Of a stretch of 64,000 bases of DNA, positions 1-9,468 are shown one piece after another. Both the position numbers and the translations under genes were made by a program. Location of the stretch: NCBI RefSeq assembly GCF_001467525.1, contig NZ_LNXS01000029.1, forward strand, positions 376,330-440,329, read 5' to 3'. The stretch comes from Legionella anisa (lineage in GTDB: Bacteria > Pseudomonadota > Gammaproteobacteria > Legionellales > Legionellaceae). Position 1 is the stretch's first letter. Each line of letters starts with the position of its first letter. Under the pieces are notes generated by a model. It did no database searches and had not been told where the DNA came from. It saw only the letters and a list, made by a program, of their open reading frames with translations.

Positions 1-37
1 ACGCCGATTAGCCGCGATTTATCTACATTCTATTAAT

Positions 38-688
38 CTATTTCACGCGCTTCACACCATCCTGAGAAGCGAGCAAAATAATATCTGCTGCACGATGCGC
101 AAATATCCCGTTTTCCACAACTCCGGTAATTCGATTAATGCGATCTTCCATATCCATAGGTTCATTGATTGTTAAATTGAACACATCAAGAATAATATTA
201 CCATTATCAGTTATGAAACCTTCTCTATATTCAGGGTCACCACCTAATTGAACTAACTTCCGAGCAACCATACTTCGTGCCAGTGGAATCACCTCAACAG
301 CAACTGGAAAATTTCCCAAATGATTTACAAACTTTGAATCATCCACAATACAAATAAATTTTTCTGCTACCTGGGCTACAATTTTTTCGCGGGTATGAGC
401 ACCACCGCCTCCCTTAATCATTTCGCCATGCTCAGTCACTTCATCAGCACCATCAATATAAATCGGTAAATCTTGTACTGAGTTTAAATCAATAACAGGA
501 ATACCTTCTTGCCGTAATAAAGCTTCTGTCGCTTTGGAACTCGATACGCACGCATCAATTCTATGCTTTATAGTAGCCAGTTCTTTAATAAAAAAATTTA
601 CTGTAGATCCAGTACCTACACCAACCACCATATCGTCTTCGATGTATTGCAATGCAGCTTTTGCCGCTTTTATTTTTAATTCACTCAT
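38..688 (-). CDS. rpiA: Ribose-5-phosphate isomerase A
   Basis: This enzyme interconverts ribose 5-phosphate and ribulose 5-phosphate in the non-oxidative pentose phosphate pathway in the cytosol. The 216-aa product has the family's usual length. It shows the N-terminal phosphate-binding GVGTGSTVN, the catalytic-region motif IDGADEV and the [12 protein letters not shown] loop, all typical of RpiA. Its ATG shares one base with the rlmB stop codon, so it is probably translated as the last gene of the rnr-rlmB-rpiA operon. No separate promoter is evident. Confidence 0.97.
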   Translation of the reverse strand: MSELKIKAAKAALQYIEDDMVVGVGTGSTVNFFIKELATIKHRIDACVSSSKATEALLRQEGIPVIDLNSVQDLPIYIDGADEVTEHGEMIKGGGGAHTREKIVAQVAEKFICIVDDSKFVNHLGNFPVAVEVIPLARSMVARKLVQLGGDPEYREGFITDNGNIILDVFNLTINEPMDMEDRINRITGVVENGIFAHRAADIILLASQDGVKRVK

Positions 689-1437
689 TAAGAAGTACTC
701 CCCTTTCTTTGCCTTACAATTTCATATAAAGAAACGCCGGTGGCAACAGAAACATTTAAACTGGCTACACTGCCTAACATAGGTAAAGAAAATAAACCGT
801 CACAGTGTTCGCGTGTCAATCGACGCAATCCTTCACCTTCTGCTCCCATCACAATTGCGACATTTCCAGCACAATTTGTTTGATATAAGGAGCTGGTTGC
901 CTCGCCAGCCGCACCATAGATCCAGACACCGTGCTCTTTTAAAAGTTCCATGCTACGTACTAAATTAGTTACTCTCGCCAAAGGCACCGACTCCGCTGCG
1001 CCACATGCAACCTTGCTTACTACAGGAGTAATGCTGGCACTTTTGTCTTTAGGGATCACCACAAAATCAACACCGGTTGCATCTGCAGTACGCAAGCATG
1101 CTCCTAAATTATGTGGGTCAGTGACTCCATCCAGGATGAGAATCAAAGCAGGTTGTTTACTGGACTCCAATAATGCAAGTAAATGAGATTGATTGTAATC
1201 GGGTAATGAAGATGCACTTGCTACCACGCCTTGATGCGCAAAATCCGCAAAGCGCTGGTTCATTTTTTGCATACTTAATTTTTCAATATTGATGTGTGCT
1301 TGCAGCGCTTTATCAATAATATCTTGCAGCCGTTTGTCCACCCGGTCTTCACTGATATAGAGTTTTTTAGTTACTCGATGCGGGTTAGTTAACAAAGCAG
1401 AAACCGCATGTACCCCATAGACATACTGCTCACTCAT
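688..1437 (-). CDS. rlmB: 23S rRNA (guanosine-2'-O)-methyltransferase RlmB
   Basis: SpoU/TrmH-family methyltransferase that 2'-O-methylates G2251 in the peptidyl-transferase loop of 23S rRNA. The 249-aa protein has an N-terminal L30e-like substrate-binding region ([10 protein letters not shown]) and a C-terminal SPOUT knot with the family motifs [29 protein letters not shown] and [14 protein letters not shown]. It overlaps the end of rnr by 8 bp. The rnr-rlmB pairing is widely conserved in gammaproteobacteria, which supports both calls. Confidence 0.96.
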   Translation of the reverse strand: MSEQYVYGVHAVSALLTNPHRVTKKLYISEDRVDKRLQDIIDKALQAHINIEKLSMQKMNQRFADFAHQGVVASASSLPDYNQSHLLALLESSKQPALILILDGVTDPHNLGACLRTADATGVDFVVIPKDKSASITPVVSKVACGAAESVPLARVTNLVRSMELLKEHGVWIYGAAGEATSSLYQTNCAGNVAIVMGAEGEGLRRLTREHCDGLFSLPMLGSVASLNVSVATGVSLYEIVRQRKGSTS

Positions 1438-3610
1438 GACTGACTGCTTCCTCTACTGGCTCAAAATCAATTTTACGCTCATCTAAATCAACCCGGGCTA
1501 CCAAAACCGTCATTTTGTCTCCCAAATGATACACATGACCACCCCGCGCCCCAGTCAGACGATGTTTTACAGAGTCAAAAGTATAGTAATCATTTTTTAA
1601 AGAAGTAACATGGACCAAACCTTCAACATAAATGTCATCCAGTTCAACAAAAATTCCAAAACTGGTCACCGCAGAAATTCGCCCTTTGAAGACCTGCCCT
1701 AATTTATCTTGCATGTATTCACATTTTAACCAAGCGATTACTTCGCGTGTCGCCTCATCAGCACGACGCTCAGTCATAGATGAATGTTTCCCCAATCGAT
1801 TCATATCTTCGTGGGTATAACTAAATTCATAAACGGGTTGATTATCTAATAAATGACCTAGTGCACGATGAATTAACAAATCGGGGTAACGTCTGATAGG
1901 CGAAGTAAAATGAGTATAGGCAGAATAGGCAAGGCCAAAATGTCCTTCATTCGCTTCAATATAATGCGCTTGTTTCAGTGAACGGAGCATCACTGTTTCA
2001 ATAAGATGTCTATCAGGTCGATCTTCGATAGCATTCATAGTACGCTGAAAATCTTTTGGTCCAGGTTTTTTGCCACCACTTAATTGCAATCCTAATTCAC
2101 CTAAAAACTGTCTTAATGCAGTAATTTTATCCTCTTCGGGAACAGCATGCACACGATAAAGTGTAGGAATCTCAGCCTTTTCCAAAAATCGTGCTGTAGC
2201 GACATTCGCAGCCAACATACACTCTTCGATCAATTTATGCGCATCATTACGGATTACCGGAACAATGCATTGAATTTTTTTATTTTCATCAAATTCGATG
2301 CGCGTTTCTGTGGTCTCGAAATCCATAGCGCCGCGAAGCTTACGGGTAACCAATAAAATCTGATACAAACTATAAAGAGCTTCCAACGTAGGCCATAAAG
2401 AAGCATGTTTTTCGTCTGTAGTACCTTGCTCAAGCCAAGAGCCAACCTGAGTATAGGTCAATCGAGCATGTGAATGAATGACAGCACGATAAAACCGAGA
2501 GCGCGATATCTTACCATCATTACTGATAGCCATTTCAGCTACCATACACAGGCGATCCACATGAGGATTTAAAGAACATAAGCCATTGGATAAAGCCTCA
2601 GGTAACATGGGGATTACTTTTCCCGGGAAATAAACCGAATTACCACGGCGCGCAGCCTCCTTATCCAGTGCAGAATCCTGCTTCACATAATTACTGACAT
2701 CCGCAATTGCAACATACAATTGAAAACCGCCATTTGGCTTCTTATAACAATAAACTGCGTCATCAAAATCTTTAGCATCTTCCCCATCAATCGTAACAAA
2801 AGGGAGACTACGGAGATCCGTGCGTCCCTTGATTTGGTCTTCAGTAACATGCTGTGGAATCTTTGCAACTTCAATACTCACATCCTCTGGCCATTCGAAG
2901 GGAATTCCATGTGCATAAAGTGCAACTTGAATTTCCATGCCTGGAGCCATATGTTCGCCTAAAACATGAATCACCTTACCAATAGCTTGTGTTCGTTTAC
3001 TGGGAAAAGTAATTAATTCGACCAAAACAATTTGACCGTTCTTAGCTCCATTGATCATTTCTTGGGGAATAGAGATATCTTGGGTTAAATGTTTGCTATC
3101 AGGCAATACAAAACTAACCCCATGATCAGTAAAAAATCGTCCTACAACAGTGGCATTGGCATGCTCAATAACTTCATGGATTTTTGCCTCGGGTCTTCCT
3201 CGCCGATCCACACCTATCTGATAGGCAAGAACAAGGTCTCCATGCATCACTGCCCGCATTTCTTTAGCGGACAAAAACATATCTTCTGAACCATCATCAG
3301 GAATAAAAAAACCAAAACCATCAGGATGTGCTTGAACAGTACCGCGTGATAGATTAATTCTTTGCATAAGACAAAATCGGCCGCGCCGATCTTGCATGAT
3401 CTGTCCGTCACGCAGCATGGCCTTCAGCCTAAACCCCATAGATTCTTGCTTGCGTTCATCACTTATATGGAGTTTATCGAATAATTGGTTACGCGACATG
3501 GGCTTGCCGTATTCGTTAAGAATTTCTATAACGAATTCGCGACTTGGGACAGGATCGGTATATTTTTCACTTTCCCGTTCATAATAGGGATCTTTTGGTT
3601 TTTTGCTCAC
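1430..3610 (-). CDS. rnr: Ribonuclease R
   Basis: Processive 3'-5' exoribonuclease of the RNase II/RNB family that degrades structured RNA and takes part in rRNA and tmRNA quality control. The 726-aa product carries an N-terminal winged-helix region, cold-shock-like domains, and the RNB catalytic domain with IDGEDAKDFDDAVYC, whose aspartates bind magnesium. A C-terminal S1 domain (GRISAVTSFGIFVELDDIYVEG) follows. It is slightly shorter than the E. coli enzyme because the basic C-terminal tail is reduced. It heads the operon. A 10-bp inverted repeat lies about 60-95 bp upstream of the start. Confidence 0.97.
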   Translation of the reverse strand: MSKKPKDPYYERESEKYTDPVPSREFVIEILNEYGKPMSRNQLFDKLHISDERKQESMGFRLKAMLRDGQIMQDRRGRFCLMQRINLSRGTVQAHPDGFGFFIPDDGSEDMFLSAKEMRAVMHGDLVLAYQIGVDRRGRPEAKIHEVIEHANATVVGRFFTDHGVSFVLPDSKHLTQDISIPQEMINGAKNGQIVLVELITFPSKRTQAIGKVIHVLGEHMAPGMEIQVALYAHGIPFEWPEDVSIEVAKIPQHVTEDQIKGRTDLRSLPFVTIDGEDAKDFDDAVYCYKKPNGGFQLYVAIADVSNYVKQDSALDKEAARRGNSVYFPGKVIPMLPEALSNGLCSLNPHVDRLCMVAEMAISNDGKISRSRFYRAVIHSHARLTYTQVGSWLEQGTTDEKHASLWPTLEALYSLYQILLVTRKLRGAMDFETTETRIEFDENKKIQCIVPVIRNDAHKLIEECMLAANVATARFLEKAEIPTLYRVHAVPEEDKITALRQFLGELGLQLSGGKKPGPKDFQRTMNAIEDRPDRHLIETVMLRSLKQAHYIEANEGHFGLAYSAYTHFTSPIRRYPDLLIHRALGHLLDNQPVYEFSYTHEDMNRLGKHSSMTERRADEATREVIAWLKCEYMQDKLGQVFKGRISAVTSFGIFVELDDIYVEGLVHVTSLKNDYYTFDSVKHRLTGARGGHVYHLGDKMTVLVARVDLDERKIDFEPVEEAVSHE

Positions 3611-3672
3611 CGCTTTTCCTGTTTGTATTGTGTTGTCATCATATGTAAGGTATACATCATTTGCTCAGTTCT

Positions 3673-3706
3673 ACCACTTATCAATGAAAGTAGCAAGATA
3701 AGTGGT
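3673..3706. repeat. 10-bp inverted repeat upstream of rnr
   Basis: ACCACTTATC (3673-3682) and GATAAGTGGT (3697-3706) are perfectly complementary around a 14-base loop. There is no T-run. The site lies in the promoter region of rnr and downstream of the 73-aa gene, so it could be an operator or part of a transcript end. Function unknown. Confidence 0.45.
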
Positions 3707-3747
3707 CAACCACCAGCAACTCTCCCTAAGAAAAGCGTCAGCAAAAT

Positions 3748-3763
3748 CCCTCTTCCTAGAGGG
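3748..3763 (-). terminator. Candidate terminator after the 73-aa gene
   Basis: Hairpin with a 6-bp stem (CCCTCT/AGAGGG) and a 4-base loop. Read on the minus strand it is followed by ATTTTG. It starts 14 bases past the stop codon of the 73-aa gene. The U-tract is short, so the call is tentative. Confidence 0.4.
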
Positions 3764-3776
3764 CTTTCACAAACCT

Positions 3777-3998
3777 TTAGCCGTTATTACCGGGTGTGTA
3801 TCTCTTTAATATATCTTCTTGAATCTCTTTTGCAGAGAGATTTGTTTGCAGCAACGAACCAATCAATACCTGCCGTTTCATCTCTTCACTCATTGATGGG
3901 TCACGAGATAATACAGAATAAACGTTATGCACAAACTGGATTCGTTTTTCCTTATCCTCTTTTTTGTCTTGTTTTTGATCAAATAACTTCATATACAT
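3777..3998 (-). CDS. Small charged protein, function unknown
   Basis: A 73-aa product preceded by a strong ribosome-binding site: AGGAGG, seven bases before the ATG at 3998. The N-terminal third is highly charged (KQDKKEDKEKR). The rest could form helices, and the C-terminal part (SAKEIQEDILKRY) is amphipathic. There is no signal peptide or membrane segment. I do not recognise a family. The good ribosome-binding site, and a different reading frame on the other strand that lacks one, favour this as the real gene. Confidence 0.7.
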   Translation of the reverse strand: MYMKLFDQKQDKKEDKEKRIQFVHNVYSVLSRDPSMSEEMKRQVLIGSLLQTNLSAKEIQEDILKRYTPGNNG

Positions 3999-4045
3999 CC
4001 TACATCCTCCTCAATTGATAACCGGAATTACTGTCAACTGCTTAC

Positions 4046-4525
4046 TTATGATTTCTTAGGTACAGGAATCACAAACCCTCGTGCGCCTACCGCGGCAGTC
4101 AATGCAGATAAAGACATATCTTCTGCTGCCCAGAACGTACTGCTTTTACCTTGAGCAGGAATTTTCACCCCTTTCCATTTACAGACAGCAATGAGGCCTT
4201 CACAAGGTGCCTGTTGTTCGTGGCCAGGCTTGGACTCAATACAATTTAAAACAAACGGGCCTTTATGCAGAGCCAATGCAGACCAATTTCCACCTTGTAA
4301 TCGTGTTGTCCAACCCGCACTGGCACTGGGATTAGTAACCGGATGCGTAATCCATACATCTGCAGAAGCGATATTATGAATAAATACCAAACTGCTTTTT
4401 TTAGCGCGTAATGTCACTGATTCACCCTGAACAGCAACAGCCTGACATCCAACAGGCAGAGTCGATTCTGCAGCTGCAACATAAAAAGATAACAGTAAAA
4501 AACAAAAAAAAGCGAAAACTCTCAT
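4046..4525 (-). CDS. Secreted or periplasmic protein, function unknown
   Basis: The ATG at 4525 is chosen because GGGAG lies seven bases before it; an upstream in-frame start lacks such a site. The 159-aa precursor starts with a clear Sec signal peptide (MRVFAFFCFLLLSFYVAAA, cut near residue 19). The mature part contains four cysteines (in GCQAV, LNCIES, APCEG and AVCKWKG), which could form disulfides in the periplasm. I cannot assign a function. It lies between the 73-aa gene and a divergently transcribed UPF0178 gene. Confidence 0.75.
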   Translation of the reverse strand: MRVFAFFCFLLLSFYVAAAESTLPVGCQAVAVQGESVTLRAKKSSLVFIHNIASADVWITHPVTNPSASAGWTTRLQGGNWSALALHKGPFVLNCIESKPGHEQQAPCEGLIAVCKWKGVKIPAQGKSSTFWAAEDMSLSALTAAVGARGFVIPVPKKS

Positions 4526-4644
4526 TACTTTCTCCCAAATAAGAAACATCACGAAACATCAGCAAGGTTAAAATTATATAATTAGCCTATGTTGCTTGTC
4601 AGCCTTACTTGCTAAAATCACTCTAATTTACACTGACCAATTCA

Positions 4645-5103
4645 ATGAATATGCATATCTGGGTAGATGCCGATGCGTGCCCCAAAATAATTAAGGAGGT
4701 CTTATTTCGTGCTGCAGTGCGTACGAAAACGTCACTGACCTTAGTGGCAAATTCCTTTCTTACTTATCCAAATTCACCTTTTATCCGCTTTGTACAAGTC
4801 GTTAAAGGCTTTGACAGTGCAGATCATTATATTATTACCCATTTAAAACCCTTTGATTTGGTCATTACCGCCGATATCCCCTTGGCAGCAGAAGTTATTG
4901 CCCAAAAAGGATTGGTAATTAATCCTCGTGGAGAGGAGTATACTGAGAACAACATCAAACAACGTTTAAATTTAAGAGATATGAATGAACAGTTACGGGC
5001 AACTGGACAACATTCAGGCGGCCCTGCGGCATTAAGCATCAAGGAAAAAACCGCTTTTGCCAATGCGTTAGACAGATGCTTGGCAAAGAAAGGACAAAAA
5101 TAA
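4645..5103 (+). CDS. UPF0178 (YaiI/YqxD) family protein
   Basis: A 152-aa cytosolic protein of the DUF188/UPF0178 family, related in fold to PIN-like nuclease domains. It has the family hallmarks: the N-terminal WVDADACPK, an internal DLVITADIPLA acidic motif, and LVINPRGEEYTENNI. The conserved aspartates resemble a metal site, but no activity is established for the family. It is a single gene divergent from the secreted-protein gene. Confidence 0.9.
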   Translation: MNMHIWVDADACPKIIKEVLFRAAVRTKTSLTLVANSFLTYPNSPFIRFVQVVKGFDSADHYIITHLKPFDLVITADIPLAAEVIAQKGLVINPRGEEYTENNIKQRLNLRDMNEQLRATGQHSGGPAALSIKEKTAFANALDRCLAKKGQK

Positions 5104-5213
5104 CCGCTTGTGTTCAACAACTTATCCGAAGAATTTAGGAATCGATCTCTGGCCTGAATCTGCTCGCACAGACAATCCTTGAGATAAACAAAAACGATAA
5201 CCACTCTGCCTAA

Positions 5214-5304
5214 GTGCCGCGCTTTATGCGCGGTATCCAGAAGATCTTAAACTGCTTTCAGATTTATCGTACTTCCTATGGATACCGTGCATAAAGTGCG
5301 GTAC
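5214..5304. repeat. REP-like inverted repeat
   Basis: Two 25-base arms (5214-5238 and 5280-5304) are complementary except at three positions, around a 41-base centre. Each arm is itself GC-rich and partly palindromic, as REP elements are. It occupies most of the 340-bp gap between the UPF0178 gene and the solute-binding-protein gene. Confidence 0.6.
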
Positions 5305-5382
5305 GTAGGATAAAAAATTTATGTTGACTCTGAGGCATATGCCGCAGGATGTAAGTACGTAGTTATTGAGAAGTCACTAAAT

Positions 5383-5411
5383 TTGACAAATAATTACTCA
5401 CAACCTAGATT
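5383..5411 (+). promoter_or_regulatory. Candidate sigma-70 promoter of the solute-binding-protein gene
   Basis: TTGACA (5383-5388), a 17-base spacer, then TAGATT (5406-5411). The -35 is a perfect consensus and the -10 matches at four of six positions. It lies 32 bases before the ATG of the downstream gene. Confidence 0.55.
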
Positions 5412-5443
5412 TTAAATATGCTCGAAAAGGATGGTAAAACTGC

Positions 5444-6172
5444 ATGAAGCTGCTTCGACATATCCTGTTTCTTATTGTTCTTTTACTGGGAAATTCTCTC
5501 GCTTACAGCGACAGCATTGTAGTAGGAGTCGCGAAATCTGCACCTCCTTTTTCTGCTGTAGATGGTAACAATCATTATTTTGGTTTTTGTGTCGAGCTGA
5601 TGAATGAAATATGTAACCGTCTCCATGCAACATGCGAATACAAACCGATCACCATGAAAAATCAAATGGATGAACTGAACTCGGGAAACATTGATCTTAC
5701 TTTTCCACCAGGCCCAATACCTACAACCGCATCACAAAACTACATTTACAGTTTACCCTTTATGACAAGCGACGGTCAATTCCTGACCAATTCTTCAAAT
5801 ATAAAAACAATTGCTGACATTAAAAACAAAAGAATAGGAGTCGTAAAAGCAACCCACCTTGAAGATGTTCTTTTGCGCTATACAAGCGAAGATAATATAA
5901 AAGAATACCCCAAAATTTCTTTAATGATCATGGCATTACTTAACGACGATGTCGATGTAATCCTAATGAACATCGATATGTATAAGTACCTTACAATCAA
6001 TAAAGTAATGAACTTTCAAACTGTAGGACAGCCTATTGTTCTGGGAAATGGATATGGAATCGTAACACTTCCCAAAAATGCCGATCTCATTAACCGTATA
6101 AATAAAATCTTGTTACAAATGGAAAATGATGGAACTTATACAACCATTTATAATAAGTACTTTGGCTCCTAA
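5444..6172 (+). CDS. Periplasmic amino-acid-type substrate-binding protein (SBP_bac_3)
   Basis: A 242-aa precursor with a signal peptide (hydrophobic residues 6-16, cut near residue 22). The mature protein has the family 3 solute-binding fold: FGFCVELMNEICNRL near the N-terminus, the hinge-region NSGNIDLTFPPGPIPT, and ADIKNKRIGVVKAT. It probably captures a polar or basic amino acid in the periplasm. No permease or ATPase gene is adjacent, so it is an orphan here. It could serve a transporter encoded elsewhere or act as a sensor. Confidence 0.88.
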   Translation: MKLLRHILFLIVLLLGNSLAYSDSIVVGVAKSAPPFSAVDGNNHYFGFCVELMNEICNRLHATCEYKPITMKNQMDELNSGNIDLTFPPGPIPTTASQNYIYSLPFMTSDGQFLTNSSNIKTIADIKNKRIGVVKATHLEDVLLRYTSEDNIKEYPKISLMIMALLNDDVDVILMNIDMYKYLTINKVMNFQTVGQPIVLGNGYGIVTLPKNADLINRINKILLQMENDGTYTTIYNKYFGS

Positions 6173-6234
6173 TTTGTAGCCCTATGCAGTATGGGTTAAA
6201 CTGGTATTCATTTTCAAATGATACAGGATAAAAT

Positions 6235-6825
6235 ATGCCCGATAGCATTAATATCGAAAAAATCACTACACTCCATAAAAATTCCATCACCCAATGGAAA
6301 TCTTTGGGTATCGTACATCAGCACGAAAAATTCTATCGCTTGGTTGAAGAAAATCATGCGTTTAACTATCAACTCTGGCACGCAGAAGATAGGGCTCGTC
6401 GTGATGATCAAGGATATGAGTTTGTATACCAAGCGAAACGAGAAATTGACCGCTGCAATCAATTGCGTAATAACCGCATGGAAGCAATGGACGAATGGCT
6501 TTTCAACCAACTGCAACCCGCAGATTATCATACTTGTCCTGTTCACTCTGAATCACCAGGAATGATCATTGACAGGCTTTCTATTTTATCCTTGAAATCT
6601 TATCACATGGAACTGCAAACCCAGCGTGAAGACGTTGTGGAGGAACACCGGAAAAATTGTGCTCATAAATTAACAATCATTAATCAGCAATTAGAACAAT
6701 TGGCTCGGTGTTTCAAGGAACTACTTGAAGAAGTAAAGGCACAAAAACGTACTTTTAGAGTTTATCATCAATTTAAAATGTATAATGATCCTAATCTAAA
6801 CCCCCAATTGTACTGCCGGGAGTAG
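6235..6825 (+). CDS. DUF4254 family protein
   Basis: A 196-aa cytosolic, mostly helical protein. It has the DUF4254 features: an N-terminal helix with FNYQLWHAEDRARR, a middle DRCNQLRNNRMEAMD, and SPGMIIDRLSILSLK. The domain is often found near glycosyltransferase or lipopolysaccharide genes, but its activity is unknown. A ribosome-binding AGGA lies just before the ATG. Its 3' end overlaps the convergent membrane-protein gene by 35 bp. Confidence 0.8.
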   Translation: MPDSINIEKITTLHKNSITQWKSLGIVHQHEKFYRLVEENHAFNYQLWHAEDRARRDDQGYEFVYQAKREIDRCNQLRNNRMEAMDEWLFNQLQPADYHTCPVHSESPGMIIDRLSILSLKSYHMELQTQREDVVEEHRKNCAHKLTIINQQLEQLARCFKELLEEVKAQKRTFRVYHQFKMYNDPNLNPQLYCRE

Positions 6826-8704
6826 ATTGATAATGATTTAGAGAGTTATCGCTCAATGAATGAGTCAGTGTTGAGTCTTGTGCAGATTTTTTAGGCTTTG
6901 AATGTCTAGAAGAAAAGAAGTTCCAAAATGAATCGTGTCGCGACAGGGAATCAGAGGCTTTACTTTTACGCTCACGTGATTCCCATTGAGACTGGGTTTT
7001 TATTTTATCCATCTCGTCGCCGGGAGCCGCTCCTTCTTTTTTAGTATCGATTACCTGTCCTTTAGGTGGGCGTCCCAATCCGCGTGCCAAAGCTCGAAGT
7101 CCTAGAATTAATGAAAATAAGACGCCACTCGCTATCGCCAATGCACCCATTACCGGCGTATCATGATAATCTCCATCGGAATCAACATCCTGACAAGGGG
7201 TCATTACAAAATTGGAGAAATTATTTCCCTTAGATAAACCAGAGAAAAGAGAACGGATGACTTCCAACCACTCTTGAATAACAGTGGGAGGCGAGGGATC
7301 CAGTTTAAGCCCATCTTTTAATGACTTATCAAAACTCTCTGCGGTTAAAATCTTTGCATCCTTTTGCTTTTCTATATTTTCCTTCATCTTCAGGATTTTG
7401 TCGTAAGGATGCTCTTTTTCGATCTCTGCTTCGCGTTTTTGCATATGCTGATAATGGGCATACAAAGTATAGGCCATCATCCCCATCATAAACACCAGAC
7501 CAGAAACGATAAATACAGCCAATAAAGCGGGAGGGAAACTGATTGCGGCAATAGAACATATTGCAGTAACCGTAAATAAGATTTGGGTCAATACACCATA
7601 TGCATATAAACCATACTTTATTCCTAACAAAGCCGCGGTTAAATAATCGTGCGTTGTTTGATCTTTTAATAACTGGCGCTCTTGTTCAAAGTTCTCAATT
7701 AACTGACGCACCTCTAATTTCAATCTTTGGATTTCAAGCAAATCTCCCGTTTTTTTATCTTTTATGTCTTCCAACTTGAGTAATTTGGCATAAGTCAATT
7801 CCAACTCTTTGGTTGTGAGTGCTAATTTACATCGAGTTTGAGTCGCTTTGAGGCGTAATTGAAAATCATATTCTTCATAAATTCGCGAAATAACGCAGGT
7901 GAGTGTATAAATCGCACCAATGATTGACATGGCAATAAGAAGATGTGGTGAAAGAACAGCAAGACTTACCACTCCAACATAAAAATATAAACCATCCAGC
8001 AAACCACCTGTCCCTAATGCTAAATAAGCATAAACCCGATCTTCATCAGTCTGACGTTCGATTTGTGATAAATAGTACTCTCGGTCTAGGGATGTTAAAG
8101 AACTCAACTGCTCGATTTCAACTAAAAGTTCTTTATTTTTATCCATTTGCTTTTTACGCTGCTCTTGCATACTACGTATCCAAAATCGATTTGCAGCAGC
8201 AAATACACCTAATACCAATCCAACAGGAACAACCATATATTTAAGGTCCATCCCGCTAATCAGGCTTAAAATTTGTACTGTACTTCGCCACCCTTTATAC
8301 GCGTTTTTCATGCCTTTCATTACATCGCGAAAATAGGGCCAAGCAGCGGCTGTGAATTTTTTTATGGAATCCTTTTCTTCTTTCTCAAAAACACTTGCCA
8401 GGAAAGAAAAAGACACTAAAAAAATTGCTTCTGCGGCAATTGCAGCGATTCCTTCAGGAGAAGTGAGTATTTTGTGTATATAGTCAGCATCCGTTTTGCG
8501 CATAAATACTTCCATAAAGTATTTAAACATGCTGTAAGAGGAGCTTAGCGAATCTACAATGGCATAAGCATGATAAATGTAACGATTTTTATCGAGTTTT
8601 TGAGCGAGGAGTCTACTTTGCGCGTCGATACGACCGGCGATTGCCAAGAGAAAAACAAGTTCTTCTGATTTTAAAGATAAATCTTCTTTGCCACTAAGAG
8701 ACAT
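6791..8704 (-). CDS. Large multi-spanning membrane protein with coiled coils, function unknown
   Basis: A 637-aa protein. Visible hydrophobic segments lie at about 88-108, 155-175, 228-272 (two spans), 355-418 (two or three spans) and 520-545. Charged coiled-coil-like stretches separate them (about 180-215, 280-350 and 425-460). The last 90 residues are polar, rich in Ser, Lys and Asp, and look unstructured. No enzymatic motif is recognised. The design resembles membrane-targeted Legionella effectors, but I see no defined secretion signal. A consensus promoter lies 40 bp upstream. Confidence 0.8.
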   Translation of the reverse strand: MSLSGKEDLSLKSEELVFLLAIAGRIDAQSRLLAQKLDKNRYIYHAYAIVDSLSSSYSMFKYFMEVFMRKTDADYIHKILTSPEGIAAIAAEAIFLVSFSFLASVFEKEEKDSIKKFTAAAWPYFRDVMKGMKNAYKGWRSTVQILSLISGMDLKYMVVPVGLVLGVFAAANRFWIRSMQEQRKKQMDKNKELLVEIEQLSSLTSLDREYYLSQIERQTDEDRVYAYLALGTGGLLDGLYFYVGVVSLAVLSPHLLIAMSIIGAIYTLTCVISRIYEEYDFQLRLKATQTRCKLALTTKELELTYAKLLKLEDIKDKKTGDLLEIQRLKLEVRQLIENFEQERQLLKDQTTHDYLTAALLGIKYGLYAYGVLTQILFTVTAICSIAAISFPPALLAVFIVSGLVFMMGMMAYTLYAHYQHMQKREAEIEKEHPYDKILKMKENIEKQKDAKILTAESFDKSLKDGLKLDPSPPTVIQEWLEVIRSLFSGLSKGNNFSNFVMTPCQDVDSDGDYHDTPVMGALAIASGVLFSLILGLRALARGLGRPPKGQVIDTKKEGAAPGDEMDKIKTQSQWESRERKSKASDSLSRHDSFWNFFSSRHSKPKKSAQDSTLTHSLSDNSLNHYQSTPGSTIGGLD

Positions 8705-8743
8705 TCTTACCCACAGAAATGACTATCGGTTAGATTGGGGCGG

Positions 8744-8772
8744 ATTATATGGATCATTGATTTCGATGTCAA
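8744..8772 (-). promoter_or_regulatory. Perfect sigma-70 consensus promoter
   Basis: On the minus strand TTGACA (8772-8767) is followed by a 17-base spacer and TATAAT (8749-8744), all matching the vegetative sigma consensus exactly. It lies 40 bp before the ATG of the 637-aa membrane-protein gene and implies strong constitutive transcription. Confidence 0.8.
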
Positions 8773-8946
8773 TAATCGTTTCATCATGAATCAAAAAGAT
8801 ACAAATTTAGCGTAGCCCGATTAAGGAGAGCACACTCAGTTCGTACAAAAAATATTTCATTAAACCCACTTACGGGTTGTGACTTATGAGGCAAACCTGC
8901 TACGATATTGCACTAAATATTAAAACAACTCAGGAAAGAGGACTCA

Positions 8947-9468
8947 ATGAGATCAATACTTGCTCTCTTTATTTTGGCAGCACTAATGACTGGATCGGTT
9001 ATGGCATCAAATGAAACACAAATTTATGGTTATGTTGAGAAAGTTTCGTTTCCCGAAAAGGACTTGATCTTATCAGCAAAATTAGATACCGGAGCTAAAT
9101 CCGCATCATTAAATGCGACCAACATAACTGAAATTACTAAAAATGGCGTACCTTATTTGCGTTTTATTGTTCCCACTAAAAGTGGAGAATACGTATTTGA
9201 AGCAGAATATAAAGGTCGAGTAAAAATTAAAGTTCGTGATGGAGAACATGGATCAGAGATAATGGCACACGCACCAATCAAACGCCCTGTTGTCCTGCTT
9301 AATTTACAGCTTGGAGATAAAGTCAGAACAATTAAAGTGAATTTAACCAATCGCAAACGTTTCCTCTATCCTTTGCTTTTAGGAAGAGATGCAATCATTG
9401 CTTTTAATGGTGCAGTAAACCCGGCACTCACATTTACTTTAAGAAACCAGAGTCTTAAAAAACAATGA
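8947..9468 (+). CDS. RimB-like putative zinc/aspartic protease (PF05618 family), periplasmic
   Basis: A 173-aa precursor with a signal peptide (cut near residue 20). The mature part has the family motif KLDTGAKSASLNA, in which the DTGA resembles a retropepsin active site. Further family features are FIVPTKSGEYVFEAEYKGRV and LGRDAI near the end. Although often labelled ATP-dependent zinc protease, the fold is aspartic-protease-like. Its stop overlaps the next start (ATGA), so it leads a coupled three-gene operon with a membrane transglutaminase-like protein and an ATP-grasp ligase. Confidence 0.88.
   Translation: MRSILALFILAALMTGSVMASNETQIYGYVEKVSFPEKDLILSAKLDTGAKSASLNATNITEITKNGVPYLRFIVPTKSGEYVFEAEYKGRVKIKVRDGEHGSEIMAHAPIKRPVVLLNLQLGDKVRTIKVNLTNRKRFLYPLLLGRDAIIAFNGAVNPALTFTLRNQSLKKQ

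Noticed and set aside
3485..4018. A 177-codon plus-strand frame across the rnr start and the 73-aa gene
   Set aside because: It runs antisense to two better-supported genes, and the 73-aa gene has a strong ribosome-binding site.
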